Below are positions 25,429 to 34,575 of a stretch of 37,624 nt of DNA, one piece after another. The translations under genes and the position numbers were made by a program. The stretch is from Bacteroidales bacterium (GTDB lineage Bacteria > Bacteroidota > Bacteroidia > Bacteroidales > UBA932), in contig JAILDI010000011.1 of NCBI GenBank assembly GCA_024689525.1, positions 1-37,624 of the forward strand. Direction: 5' to 3'. How positions within the stretch are numbered: position 1 is the stretch's first letter; the number at the start of each line of letters is the position of its first letter. The notes under the pieces were generated by a model. That model made no database searches. It was given only the letters and a program-made list of their open reading frames with translations, and was not told where the DNA came from.

Positions 25429-25971
25429 ATGACACACGAAATTATCATATCCGGATTCGGAGGACAGGGAGTCCTGTCGATGGGTAAGATCCTGGCCTAC
25501 AGCGGCCTTATGGAAGACAAGGAAGTGACCTGGATGCCGGCATACGGCCCGGAGCAGCGCGGCGGTACGGCAAACGTCACTGTGATCGTGAGCGACGAGC
25601 CCGTATCGTCCCCCATCCTCAGTTCCTACGACACTGCCATCGTCCTTAACCAGCCCTCGCTGGAGAAGTTCGAGCCGAAGGTAAAACCCGGCGGCACCCT
25701 CATCTACGACGGCTACGGCATCAACGTACCCCCCACCCGCAAGGACATCCACGTATACCGCATCGACGCCATGGACAAAGCGGCCGAGATGAACATGATC
25801 AAAGTCTTCAACATGATCGTCCTTGGCGGCTTCCTGAAGGTTCATCCCATCGTTTCCATCGAAGGCGTGCTGAAGGCTCTCCGCAAAACCCTCCCCGAGC
25901 GTCACCACCACCTCATTCCCATGAACGAGGAGGCCATCCGCCTGGGCATGGATATCATCAAGGAGCAGTAA
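25429..25971 (+). CDS. 2-oxoacid:ferredoxin oxidoreductase gamma subunit
   Basis: This encodes a 180-residue gamma subunit, the smallest catalytic-core part of VOR/KOR complexes, linked to CoA binding in the family. The hallmark IISGFGGQGVLSMGKILAYSG opens the protein. TWMPAYGPEQRGGTANVTVIVSD follows, and later TAIVLNQPSLEKFEPKVKPGGTLIYD. It is the last gene of the block that starts at buk. Two tandem hairpins lie directly after the stop, before the convergent XRE gene. Confidence 0.92.
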   Translation: MTHEIIISGFGGQGVLSMGKILAYSGLMEDKEVTWMPAYGPEQRGGTANVTVIVSDEPVSSPILSSYDTAIVLNQPSLEKFEPKVKPGGTLIYDGYGINVPPTRKDIHVYRIDAMDKAAEMNMIKVFNMIVLGGFLKVHPIVSIEGVLKALRKTLPERHHHLIPMNEEAIRLGMDIIKEQ

Positions 25972-25977
25972 AACGCT

Positions 25978-26059
25978 AGTAGGGGTCCACACGCTGGACC
26001 CCTACTGTCAAAAACACGGTAATAATGCGAGTAGGGGTCCATAATCGTGGACCCCTACT
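25978..26059. repeat. Two tandem hairpins with identical 12-bp arms
   Basis: AGTAGGGGTCCA pairs perfectly with TGGACCCCTACT in both units. Unit 1 is 25978-25989 with 25995-26006 (5-base loop). Unit 2 is 26030-26041 with 26048-26059 (6-base loop), and it extends outward through one mismatch to ATGC/GCAT. The element lies between convergent genes. No T-run follows either stem, so a classic intrinsic terminator is not clear. It may be a terminator or processing signal, or a REP-like duplicated palindrome. Confidence 0.85.
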
Positions 26060-26067
26060 TGCATCGT

Positions 26068-26271
26068 TTATTCTCTGTACTCCAGCAGGTCTCCCGGCTG
26101 GCATTCCAGGGCCTGGCACAATGCGTCCAGGGTAGATAGTCGTACGGCTTTGGCTTTGCCGCACTTCAGGATTGAAAGGTTGGCGGGGGTGATGCCGACT
26201 TTCTGGGCCAGCTCGCCGGAGGACATTTTCCGGCGTGCGAGCATTACGTCTACGTTTACAATTATCGGCAT
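26068..26271 (-). CDS. Small XRE/Cro-type helix-turn-helix regulator
   Basis: This encodes a 67-residue DNA-binding protein that is almost entirely one Cro/CI HTH domain: VDVMLARRKMSSGELAQKVG, then ITPANLSILKCGKAKAVRLS as the recognition region, and a CQALECQPGDLLEY tail. The family (YozG-like) is widespread and often sits next to a DUF2975 membrane protein; here it follows a flotillin gene instead, after 9 bases. It probably binds DNA as a dimer. Whether it controls its own operon is unknown. Confidence 0.88.
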   Translation of the reverse strand: MPIIVNVDVMLARRKMSSGELAQKVGITPANLSILKCGKAKAVRLSTLDALCQALECQPGDLLEYRE

Positions 26272-26280
26272 AGGACCTCC

Positions 26281-27648
26281 TTATTCAGCTTTTTCCTGAG
26301 GCTGCTCTTCCGCTACCTTGCCCTTCAGATAGGAAGGCAGTTCCATACCGGCCATCTTGAACAGGTCCTCCAGCGGGGGAACGCTCTTCATCATACCGGA
26401 GATGAAGTTGGAAGTGGCGGTTTTGCCGTTTTCGCCGCTGCCGGTGTCCCATACGGTCACCTTGTCGATGTTGATGCCCTTGACGGCCTCCACCTGGGTC
26501 TTCACCAGTTCGGGGAGTTTGTCGGCAATCATCATCAGGACGGCCTTCTGGGCGTCGCCTTCCGCAGCACCGACGAGGTTCTTGAAACCGTCGGCCTGCT
26601 TGGTGAGGATTTCGAACATACCGCGGGCCTGTGCGTCCATCTTGGCGTAGATGGCGTCGGCTTCACCCTTTGCCTTGCGGCGTGCCTGCTCGGCCTCTGC
26701 TTCGGCCTCGATGATCTTCTTCTCCTTGTCAATTTCGGCTGCCACAACGATGTTGGCCTGCTGGGTTGCCTTCTCACGTTCGGCACGGGCCATTTCGGCG
26801 TCGCGCTCGCTCTGGTATGCCTCCTGCAGGGCCTTAGCGGCCTGCACCTTTTCGGCGGCGACTGCAACGCGGTCTGCCTCTGCAGTCTTCTGACGGCGAA
26901 GGGCGTCGGAGTTGGCGATTTCGATCTTGGCGTTGTTTTCACCCTTGACGGCGTCGGCGTCGGCCGCAGCAACGTTCACACGGGTGTCCTTGTCGGCCTG
27001 GGCCTTACCGGTTTCACCGTAACGGTTCTGTTCTGCAACACTCTTCTTGGCGTCGTTGATGGCCTTTGCGGCGGCTTCCTTACCAAGAGCCTCGATGTAA
27101 CCGGACTCGTCGCGGATATCGGTGACGTTCACGTTGATGAGCTTGAGGCCGATCTTGCGGAGTTCAGCCTCCACGTTCGCGGAAACGCTCGCCAGGAACT
27201 TGTCGCGGTCCGAGTTGATTTCGTCGATGTCCCTCGTGGCGATGACAAGCCGGAGCTGATCGAAGAGGATATCGCTGGCGATGCTCTGGCTGCTCTCGGT
27301 GGCCAGGCCGCGGAGACGCTCTGCGGCGTTGGTCATAACCTCGGGCTCGGTGCTGATACCCACGGTGAAGCGACAGGGAACGTCTACGCGGATGTTCTGC
27401 TTGGAAAGTGCGTTCTGAAGGTTGCACTCGATGGAGATGGGCTTGAGGTCCAGGTAGGAGAAATCCTGGAACACGGGCCAGATGAAGGCTGCACCGCCGT
27501 GGATGCACTTGGCCGATGATTTGCGGCCTGTTTTACCGTAGATTACGAGAATCTTGTCGGAGGGGCAGCGGCGATAGCGCTTGAGGATTGCGGAAAGGGT
27601 TACGAACACTACCGCAACGATGATGAGAATAAGATAAACTGGATTCAT
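26281..27648 (-). CDS. Flotillin family membrane-domain protein
   Basis: This encodes a 455-residue flotillin/SPFH protein. An N-terminal membrane anchor (VYLILIIVAVVFVTLSAIL) is followed by the SPFH domain (about 30-210). A long Ala/Glu-rich coiled coil (about 210-370, for example EKKIIEAEAEAEQARRKA) comes next, then the C-terminal oligomerising part (GAAEGDAQKAVLMMIADKLPEL). Flotillins form large oligomers that organise membrane microdomains and assist membrane protein complexes. The gene starts 4 bases after an NfeD-like gene, the classic partner in flotillin operons, and is followed by an XRE gene. Confidence 0.93.
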   Translation of the reverse strand: MNPVYLILIIVAVVFVTLSAILKRYRRCPSDKILVIYGKTGRKSSAKCIHGGAAFIWPVFQDFSYLDLKPISIECNLQNALSKQNIRVDVPCRFTVGISTEPEVMTNAAERLRGLATESSQSIASDILFDQLRLVIATRDIDEINSDRDKFLASVSANVEAELRKIGLKLINVNVTDIRDESGYIEALGKEAAAKAINDAKKSVAEQNRYGETGKAQADKDTRVNVAAADADAVKGENNAKIEIANSDALRRQKTAEADRVAVAAEKVQAAKALQEAYQSERDAEMARAEREKATQQANIVVAAEIDKEKKIIEAEAEAEQARRKAKGEADAIYAKMDAQARGMFEILTKQADGFKNLVGAAEGDAQKAVLMMIADKLPELVKTQVEAVKGINIDKVTVWDTGSGENGKTATSNFISGMMKSVPPLEDLFKMAGMELPSYLKGKVAEEQPQEKAE

Positions 27649-27652
27649 ACCT

Positions 27653-28258
27653 TTATACTATATAGTTGTTGATTTCTTCCACAAGGAGTGTATTCGAGTC
27701 GATGACTTCCACGACGCGGATGGATGCGCCGGTCTTGAGTTCTTCGTCCTCCGTGACGGCGTCGTACTCGCGAACGGCACCGTTGATGGAAATCTGAACC
27801 TTGCCGGCACCTTTCCTCTGGCCGGGAATGGTGAGATAGACCTTGCCTTCGCAGCCGACGGCCGATGTCTTCACATCGATATTGCCGCTGGCCTGCATGG
27901 ACGACAGCCATTTGAACAGGTACATCACCAGGGCCACAAGGGCGACGGCCACCACCACCGACACCAGGATGAGCACCGCGGTAGACTTGATGCTATCCTT
28001 CAGGATGATGATGCTCCAGCCGAATCCCATGAAGAAGTTCACGAAATTGCGGAATGTGTAGAGGTTGGTGCCCGTGTCGATGTTGGAAAGGTCGCTGCCG
28101 TCGGCCGAAAGGTCCACGTCGGTGTCGAAGTCCGCATCCACATCCGCACCAATGAATGTCATTACACTCTGGATTATGAACACCAGCGTGGCAACCAGTG
28201 TAACTATCCAGACGATTCCCATAATCGGGCTAAGGGAGGCCCACCAATTTGCAATCAT
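27653..28258 (-). CDS. NfeD-like membrane protein (flotillin partner)
   Basis: This encodes a 201-residue membrane protein. Two or three hydrophobic segments (IMGIVWIVTLVATLVFIIQ near the start, a possible span near residue 75, and TAVLILVSVVVAVALVALVMYL) precede a C-terminal OB-fold-like domain (about 125-201: GCEGKVYLTIPGQRKGAGKVQISINGA and EVIDSNTLLVEE). An acidic Asp-rich loop (DVDADFDTDVDLSADGSD) separates the membrane parts. This layout matches NfeD/YqiJ-type proteins, which pair with flotillins and are thought to help their assembly. It is the first gene of the minus-strand operon, with a promoter at 28314-28285. Confidence 0.85.
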   Translation of the reverse strand: MIANWWASLSPIMGIVWIVTLVATLVFIIQSVMTFIGADVDADFDTDVDLSADGSDLSNIDTGTNLYTFRNFVNFFMGFGWSIIILKDSIKSTAVLILVSVVVAVALVALVMYLFKWLSSMQASGNIDVKTSAVGCEGKVYLTIPGQRKGAGKVQISINGAVREYDAVTEDEELKTGASIRVVEVIDSNTLLVEEINNYIV

Positions 28259-28284
28259 ATCTCGTTAGATTTGGTTTCTTGTCG

Positions 28285-28314
28285 CAAATATATACATTTT
28301 TTCTGAAAAACAAT
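28285..28314 (-). promoter_or_regulatory. Promoter of the NfeD-flotillin-XRE operon
   Basis: On the minus strand there is ATTG (28314-28311), 18 bases, then TATATTTG (28292-28285). The -7 element is perfect and the -33 box is one base off TTTG. The leader to the start at 28258 is about 20 bases. The surrounding gap (28259-28436) is otherwise A+T-rich with no gene. Confidence 0.6.
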
Positions 28315-28383
28315 AATTTTTTGCAAAATTTTTGATTTTTTTATCGAAACTCCCGGATTGGGCCTCTTGGGATGAGGCAGAAC

Positions 28384-28414
28384 TTGCAAAAGTGAGTGAA
28401 TATAATTAACTTTG
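28384..28414 (+). promoter_or_regulatory. Promoter of the GH3-tricorn operon
   Basis: TTGC (28384-28387), 19 bases, then TAACTTTG (28407-28414) fits the consensus with the same TTGC variant as the promoter at 7680. The start codon at 28437 lies 22 bases beyond the -7 element. Confidence 0.65.
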
Positions 28415-28436
28415 AAGGTTATAAATGACATAGACT

Positions 28437-30671
28437 ATGAAAAGAGCCACTTCAATCTTCATCAGTGCCGCGATAGTTGCCGCGTGCTGCAGCGGCCAAA
28501 AGAGCAACACCCCCACCTATCTGGATCCCTCGAGGCCTCTGGAAGAAAGGGTGGAGGATGCCCTGCAGCGGATGACGCTGGAGGAAAAAGTGGCCATTAC
28601 GCACGCTCAGTCAAAGTTTTCCAGCGCAGGTGTCCCGCGCCTTGGCATACCTGAGCTGTGGCACACGGACGGCCCCCACGGCATCCGTCCGGAGGTTCTG
28701 TGGGACGAGTGGGACCAGGCCGGCTGGACAAACGATTCCTGCACAGCCTTCCCCGCCCTGGTGAACCTGGCTGCAACCTGGGACCGCGAGCTCAGCGCAC
28801 TGTACGGCAGGAGCATCGGCCAGGAGGCAAAGTACCGCAAGAAAGACATTCTGCTGGGCCCCGGCATCAACATGGGCCGCACCCCGCTCAACGGACGCAC
28901 CTTCGAGTACATGGGCGAGGATCCGTATCTGGCGGCACAGCTTGTAGTACCTTATATTAAAGGAGTGCAGGAACAGGGCGTTGCCGCATGCGTAAAGCAC
29001 TTCGCGGTGAACAATCAGGAAACCCGCCGCACCAAGACGAACTCCAATGTGGACGACCGCACCCTGTACGAGATCTACTTCCCCGCATTCAAGGCCGCCG
29101 TCCAGGAAGGCGGCGCATGGGCGATCATGGGTTCCTACAACCTTTGGAACGGCCAGTACAACTGCCACAACAAGCGCCTGCTGCAGGAAATCCTCAAGGA
29201 CGAATGGGGTTTCGACGGCGTTGTAATCAGCGACTGGGGCGGCTGCCGCGACGATGACGAAGCGGCCGCCAACGGCCTGGACATTGAGATGGGCACCTGG
29301 ACAAACGGCCTTCAGGGCGCCGCTTCCAACACCTACGACATGTACCACCTGGCCAACCCCTATCTGGAGCGCCTGAGGGACGGCCGCGCCAGCGAGGATG
29401 GCCTCAACGACAAAGCCCGCCGCGTGCTGCGAACCATCTTCCGCACTTCGATGGGGCAGGAGCGCCACTTCGGCAGCTTCACAAGCCCGGAGCACTTCGC
29501 CGCATCGCGCAAGATTGCCGCGGAAGGCATCGTCCTTCTGAAAAACTGCGGCGCACTGCCTCTGAACGTGCCTCAGGGCGGCAAGATTCTCCTCGTGGGC
29601 GAAAACGCATACAAGATGATGGTGGTGGGCGGCGGTTCCTCCAACCTCAAGACAAAATACGAAGTCATCCCTCTGGATGCCCTCAGGGAAGCTTTTGAAG
29701 GCAAGGCCGATGTCGCGTGGGAGCGCGGCTACGTGGGAGACACAACCACCGACTACAACAAGGTGGTGACCGGCCAGGACCTCAGCGAAAGCCGCAGTGC
29801 GGATCAGCTAAGGGCCGATGCCGTAGCGGCCGCGAAGGAAGCGGACTGCGTAATCTTCATCGGCGGCCTGAACAAGAGCAAATTCCAGGACAACGAAGGC
29901 ACGGACCGCCTGGACATCGTTCTCCCCTACGGCCAGGACCAGCTCATCGAAGCCCTTGCCGAAGTAACCCCCAACCTCATCGTAGTGAACATTTCCGGTT
30001 CCCCCGTCGCAATGCCGTGGGCCGATAAAGTGAATGCCATCGTCCAGAGCTGGTACGGCGGCTCGGAGAGCGGCCACGCCCTTGCCGATGTCCTTACCGG
30101 CGAGGTGAACCCCTCCGGAAAACTTCCCTTCACTATGCCCAGGGCCCTTGCCGACGGTCCCATCAAGACAGAGCGCCAGTACCCCGGCATCCAGGTTGAC
30201 GGAGTTCCCTACTGGGAAGAGTACTACGACGAGGGCGTTTTCATCGGCTACCGCTGGTACACTACGCAGGAAATCCCCGTGCAGTATCCCTTCGGCTACG
30301 GCCTCAGCTATACCACCTTCGAGCTCAGCGGCGCCTCCCTGTCCAAGGGAAGTATCAAGGCCGGAGCCAACGTAACGGTTAACGTTACAGTGAAGAATAC
30401 CGGCGACAAAGCCGGCGCCGAGGTTGTCCAGCTCTATGTAAACGATGCCGAATCATCCGTGGAGCGCCCGGTTCGCGAACTCAAGGGCTTCCAGAAAGTA
30501 TACCTGGAGCCCGGCGAGGCCCGAAAGCTCAGCTTCACCATAACTCCCGCCGACCTCAGTTTCTTCGAGGCCGAAGCCCACGACTGGAAGCTTGAACCCG
30601 GCGACTTCCACATTCTCCTCGGCACTTCCTCGGAAGACCTCCCCATCGACCTTCTTCTAATCGTAAAGTAG
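28437..30671 (+). CDS. GH3 beta-glycosidase, lipoprotein
   Basis: This encodes a 744-residue family GH3 enzyme, most likely a beta-glucosidase or related exo-glycosidase. It opens with a lipoprotein signal (MKRATSIFISAAIVAAC). The N-terminal barrel shows WHTDGPHGIRPE, GPGINMGRTPLNGRTFEYMGEDP, KHFAVNNQE and the nucleophile Asp266 in GVVISDWGG. The second alpha/beta domain (about 360-590) has GIVLLKN and GGSESGHALADVLTGEVNPSGKLPFT. The FPFGYGLSYT-type motif (YPFGYGLSYTTFEL) leads into a fibronectin-III-like C-terminus (about 635-740). It starts a four-gene operon; the protease gene follows after a single base. Confidence 0.93.
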   Translation: MKRATSIFISAAIVAACCSGQKSNTPTYLDPSRPLEERVEDALQRMTLEEKVAITHAQSKFSSAGVPRLGIPELWHTDGPHGIRPEVLWDEWDQAGWTNDSCTAFPALVNLAATWDRELSALYGRSIGQEAKYRKKDILLGPGINMGRTPLNGRTFEYMGEDPYLAAQLVVPYIKGVQEQGVAACVKHFAVNNQETRRTKTNSNVDDRTLYEIYFPAFKAAVQEGGAWAIMGSYNLWNGQYNCHNKRLLQEILKDEWGFDGVVISDWGGCRDDDEAAANGLDIEMGTWTNGLQGAASNTYDMYHLANPYLERLRDGRASEDGLNDKARRVLRTIFRTSMGQERHFGSFTSPEHFAASRKIAAEGIVLLKNCGALPLNVPQGGKILLVGENAYKMMVVGGGSSNLKTKYEVIPLDALREAFEGKADVAWERGYVGDTTTDYNKVVTGQDLSESRSADQLRADAVAAAKEADCVIFIGGLNKSKFQDNEGTDRLDIVLPYGQDQLIEALAEVTPNLIVVNISGSPVAMPWADKVNAIVQSWYGGSESGHALADVLTGEVNPSGKLPFTMPRALADGPIKTERQYPGIQVDGVPYWEEYYDEGVFIGYRWYTTQEIPVQYPFGYGLSYTTFELSGASLSKGSIKAGANVTVNVTVKNTGDKAGAEVVQLYVNDAESSVERPVRELKGFQKVYLEPGEARKLSFTITPADLSFFEAEAHDWKLEPGDFHILLGTSSEDLPIDLLLIVK

Positions 30672-30672
30672 A

Positions 30673-33600
30673 ATGAAAACAAAAGCCATCATAACTTCGG
30701 CGCTGGCGCTTGTGACGCTGGCGGCATCGGCACAGGAAAGCCCTTCCTGGATACGCCGCAACGCCATCTCTCCGGATGGAAAAACCATCGCTTTCAGCTA
30801 TAAGGGCGATATCTACACCGTTCCCTCGGCCGGCGGACAGGCCATGCAGATAACCAGCAACGGCTCCTACGAAAGCGACCCTATGTGGAGCCCGGACGGC
30901 AAATCCCTGGTGTTCTCCTCCTACAGGGAAGGCTCCAAGGACGTGTTCGTGACTTCTCCCAAGGGCGGGACTCCGACAAGGCTCACCACAATGCCCGGGA
31001 ATGAGACTCCCCTAGCAGTTTCGCCCGATGGATATGTCCTGTACACATGGAACTACGCCGCCCTGCTGGACCCGGAGTTCGACGGTTACCCGGGCACGGC
31101 CCAGTTGTACAAGACTCCTCTCACAGGCGGAGCCCCCGTGCAGGTTACCTGCCTCCCGGTAAGCGCCCTATCCATCGGCAAGGACGGAAAGATTCTGTAC
31201 GAGGATTACAAGGGCTATGAGGATCCGCTCCGCAAGCACCATACTTCATCGGTCACACGTGATATCTGGCTGTACGACGGCAGTAGCTTCACTAAGCTGT
31301 CAACCTACAATGGAGAGGACCGAAATCCCGTTTTCGCAGCCGACGGCGACACCTTCTACTACCTAAGCGAGCAGGACGGCAAGACTTCCAACGTATACCG
31401 CAGCTCCGTTTCCAAGCCCGGCGAAAGCGTGCAGCTCACTTTCTATGACAAGAATCCCGTGCGCTTCCTCTCTGTTGCTCAGGACGGCACCCTCGCCTTC
31501 TCCTACAACGGCGACCTGTACACCCTCAAGGACGGCGGCCAGCCGGTCAAAGTGGAAATAAGCCTGTACCGCGACGAAAGCGACCGCGAAATGTACCCGC
31601 TCAGCTTCTCCTCCGGCGCCACTTCCATGGCCGTTTCCCCGGACGGGAAGGAGATAGCCGTGGTGGTGAGGGGCGAAGTATTCGTTACTTCCATCGACTT
31701 CAAGACCACCCGCAGGATAACCAACACTCCCACCCAGGAAAGAGGCGTGTGCTTCTCCAAGGACGGCCGCAGCCTGTACTATGCCGCCGAGCGTGACGGT
31801 GAATGGGGCATCTGGTGCACCTCCCTTGAGAACAAGGACGACAAACTCTTCACCTACGCCACCCGTTTCAAGGAAGAGCGCATCACCCCGGAAGGCCAGA
31901 CCTGCTTCCAGATGGTGGTATCCCCCGACGGCAAGAGCCTGGCCTATCTTCGCGACCGCACCGAACTGGTTGTGATGAACATCAAGTCCGGCAAGGAAAA
32001 ATCCCTCCACAAGGGCGTGAACTACTCATATTCCGACGGCGACCAGAGCTTTGCCTGGAGCCCGGACAGCCGCTACATCCTCTGTAACTGGCAGGCCGAC
32101 GGAGGCTGGAACAATAGCGACATCGCATTGATAGAGGTCGATTCCGGAGAGATCGTGAACCTCACCCGCAGCGGCTATTCCGACGGAGGCTTCCGCTGGG
32201 CGATGGACGGCAAGGCCATGACGTGGACTTCCGACAAGCAGGGCTACCGCAGCCACGGCAGCTGGGGCTCTGAGGATGACGTCTTCATCATGTTCTTCGA
32301 CGGCAAGGCCTACACCGACTTCCTCCGTGGCAAAGAGGAGGAAGAACTGGACAAACTCCTTTCGGGAGAGAAGCCCAAGTCGGAGAAGGCCGATACCACC
32401 AAGCCCGAAAAGCCGGAGAAGATCAAGCCCGACCTGGATCACCGCGACGACCGCATCATCCGCCTTACCCCCCACGCAAACCGCATCGGCGACTATTTCC
32501 TCACCAATGACGGCAAGAAACTCTTCTTCACCCAGGTTCTGGAGAACGGCATGGACCTTTGCGTCCGCGACGTGCGCGAGGGCAACGTAACTGTGGTCAA
32601 GCGCGGAGTTGGCGGCAGGATTCTCCCGTCGGCCGATGGAAAGTACATCTTCATCGGCGGCAGGGGCAGTTTCATGCGCATCAAGACCGACAACAACAAG
32701 ATCGACAACATCACTTACAGCGGTGAGTTTGAATTCCACCCCTCGGCAGAAAGGGAATACATCTTCGAGCACTGCTGGAAACAGGTTCAGGAGAAATTCT
32801 ATGTCCCTGACCTTCACGGATGCGACTGGCCGTACTACCACGACAACTACAAGCAGTTCCTCCCCCATATCAACAACAACTACGACTTCCAGGACCTCCT
32901 GTCGGAAATGCTCGGCGAGCTCAACGGCTCCCACACCGGAGGCAGGTACCGTCCCGGCTCAAGCCTTAACATCGGCCACCTTGGAATCCTTGTCGATCAG
33001 GAATACAGCGGCAAAGGAATCAAGATCAAGGAGCTTCTCCCCGGCGGAGTGCTCTCCAACGTGAGCAGCGAGATTGAGGAAGGCGACGTGATCCTGGCCA
33101 TCGACGGGCACGAGATAGCCAAGGGAGAAGACTGGCTGCCCCTGCTGTACAACAAGGCCGGAAAGAAGATTTTCGTCACCGTCAAGCACAAATGCAAGGA
33201 GCACGACTATCTTGTCACGCCCTCCGGTTCGGATTCAGGACCACTGTACCGCCGCTGGGTACGCCAGAGGGAGAAGATGGTGGAAGAACTGTCCGGCGGC
33301 CGCGTGGGCTACGTGCACATCCAGGGCATGAACTCCGCCAGTTTCCGCGAGCTCTATTCCAACGCGCTTGGCAAGTACCGCAGCTGCGAAGCTCTCATTG
33401 TCGATACCCGGCACAACGGCGGCGGATGGCTGCACGACGACCTTGTAACCTTCCTGGGCGGCAAGGAGTACTGCCTGTTCACTCCGCGCGGCCAGTACAT
33501 CGGCCACGAGCCGTTCAACAAGTGGACAAATCCCTCGTGCGTGCTCATCGGCGAGGACAACTATTCCGACGCCTCCGGCTTCCCCCTGGCCTACAGGAAT

Positions 33601-33858
33601 CTGGGAATCGGCAAGCTTATCGGCGCCCCCATCCCCGGCACGATGACCGCCGTGTGGTGGGAGACCCAGATCAATCCGGACATCGTCTTCGGCATCCCCC
33701 AGGTGGGCAACTGGGACACCAAGGAGAACAGATACATTGAGAACAATCAAATAGAACCGGACATTTTCATACTGAACGATCCCGCCTCCACGCTCAAGGG
33801 TGTCGACATCCAGCTGGAGACCGCCGTCAATGAAATGCTCAAGGAAATACAGAAATAG
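30673..33858 (+). CDS. Tricorn-type S41 protease
   Basis: This encodes a 1061-residue secreted tricorn protease homolog with a signal peptide (MKTKAIITSALALVTLAASAQ). Six- and seven-bladed propeller sequence follows (repeats such as ISPDGKTIAFSYKGDIYTV and MWSPDGKSLVFSSYREG; about 25-650), including a Lys/Pro-rich linker near 570-590. A PDZ domain lies at about 765-815 (IKIKELLPGGVLSNVSSEIEEGD). The C-terminal S41 catalytic domain has His754 in ELNGSHTGG and the nucleophile Ser965 in EDNYSDASGFPLAY. All expected catalytic parts are seen. It probably degrades peptides in the periplasm. Confidence 0.93.
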   Translation: MKTKAIITSALALVTLAASAQESPSWIRRNAISPDGKTIAFSYKGDIYTVPSAGGQAMQITSNGSYESDPMWSPDGKSLVFSSYREGSKDVFVTSPKGGTPTRLTTMPGNETPLAVSPDGYVLYTWNYAALLDPEFDGYPGTAQLYKTPLTGGAPVQVTCLPVSALSIGKDGKILYEDYKGYEDPLRKHHTSSVTRDIWLYDGSSFTKLSTYNGEDRNPVFAADGDTFYYLSEQDGKTSNVYRSSVSKPGESVQLTFYDKNPVRFLSVAQDGTLAFSYNGDLYTLKDGGQPVKVEISLYRDESDREMYPLSFSSGATSMAVSPDGKEIAVVVRGEVFVTSIDFKTTRRITNTPTQERGVCFSKDGRSLYYAAERDGEWGIWCTSLENKDDKLFTYATRFKEERITPEGQTCFQMVVSPDGKSLAYLRDRTELVVMNIKSGKEKSLHKGVNYSYSDGDQSFAWSPDSRYILCNWQADGGWNNSDIALIEVDSGEIVNLTRSGYSDGGFRWAMDGKAMTWTSDKQGYRSHGSWGSEDDVFIMFFDGKAYTDFLRGKEEEELDKLLSGEKPKSEKADTTKPEKPEKIKPDLDHRDDRIIRLTPHANRIGDYFLTNDGKKLFFTQVLENGMDLCVRDVREGNVTVVKRGVGGRILPSADGKYIFIGGRGSFMRIKTDNNKIDNITYSGEFEFHPSAEREYIFEHCWKQVQEKFYVPDLHGCDWPYYHDNYKQFLPHINNNYDFQDLLSEMLGELNGSHTGGRYRPGSSLNIGHLGILVDQEYSGKGIKIKELLPGGVLSNVSSEIEEGDVILAIDGHEIAKGEDWLPLLYNKAGKKIFVTVKHKCKEHDYLVTPSGSDSGPLYRRWVRQREKMVEELSGGRVGYVHIQGMNSASFRELYSNALGKYRSCEALIVDTRHNGGGWLHDDLVTFLGGKEYCLFTPRGQYIGHEPFNKWTNPSCVLIGEDNYSDASGFPLAYRNLGIGKLIGAPIPGTMTAVWWETQINPDIVFGIPQVGNWDTKENRYIENNQIEPDIFILNDPASTLKGVDIQLETAVNEMLKEIQK

Positions 33859-33860
33859 CG

Positions 33861-34574
33861 ATGGACAAAAAACTGGTCATAATCCCCACTTACAACGAAA
33901 TCGAGAACATCGAAGCCATCATCCGCAAGGTGTTCTCGCTGGAAGGTGAATTCAACGTGCTGGTGATCGACGACGGCTCGCCGGACGGCACGGCTGCGGC
34001 TGTGAAAGCCATTATTCCGGAGTTCCCGGAGAGGCTACACATCGTGGAGCGCAGCGGCAAGCTGGGGCTTGGAACCGCATACATCACCGGCTTCAAATGG
34101 GCCCTGGAGAGGGACTATGACTACATTTTCGAGATGGATGCCGACTTTTCCCACAATCCGGACGACCTCATCCGCCTGTGGAAGGCCTGTGCCGAAGAAG
34201 GGGCCGACCTGTCGATAGGCTCGCGCTACTGCAAGGGCATTTCGGTTGTGGACTGGCCCATCGGCCGCATCGTCATGTCCTATTTTGCATCGACCTATGT
34301 GAGGGCCGTTTTGTGGATGAAGATCTTCGACACCACGGCCGGATTCGTGTGCTATAGCCGCAAAGTGCTGGAGAGGATGAATCTGGACGATGTGAGGATG
34401 AAGGGCTACGGCTTCCAGATTGAGATGAAGTACACCGCCTACAGGCTCAAATTCAAGCTCAAAGAGGTTCCCATCGTGTTCGTCAACCGCCAGAAAGGCA
34501 CTTCCAAGATGAGCAGCGGCATTTTCGGCGAGGCGTTCTGGGGCGTTCTGAAACTCAGGAGAAGAAAGTTCTGA
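33861..34574 (+). CDS. Polyprenol monophosphomannose synthase-like GT2 glycosyltransferase
   Basis: This encodes a 237-residue family 2 glycosyltransferase of the DPM1 type. Features in order are IIPTYNEIENIEAIIRKV, VLVIDDGSPDGTA, GKLGLGTAYITGFKWAL, the metal-binding EMDADFSHNPDDL, and GSRYCKGISVVDWP. It moves a sugar (mannose or glucose) from the nucleotide to polyprenyl phosphate on the inner face of the membrane, in keeping with no C-terminal membrane spans here. It starts 2 bases after the tricorn gene stop and ends 1 base before ygiQ. Its sugar donor is not determined by sequence. Confidence 0.9.
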   Translation: MDKKLVIIPTYNEIENIEAIIRKVFSLEGEFNVLVIDDGSPDGTAAAVKAIIPEFPERLHIVERSGKLGLGTAYITGFKWALERDYDYIFEMDADFSHNPDDLIRLWKACAEEGADLSIGSRYCKGISVVDWPIGRIVMSYFASTYVRAVLWMKIFDTTAGFVCYSRKVLERMNLDDVRMKGYGFQIEMKYTAYRLKFKLKEVPIVFVNRQKGTSKMSSGIFGEAFWGVLKLRRRKF

Positions 34575-34575
34575 T

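Noticed and set aside
25978..26059. Tandem hairpins as a short CRISPR array or attachment site
   Set aside because: Only two units, each an internal palindrome, with no unique spacers of equal length, no cas genes and no integrase nearby.
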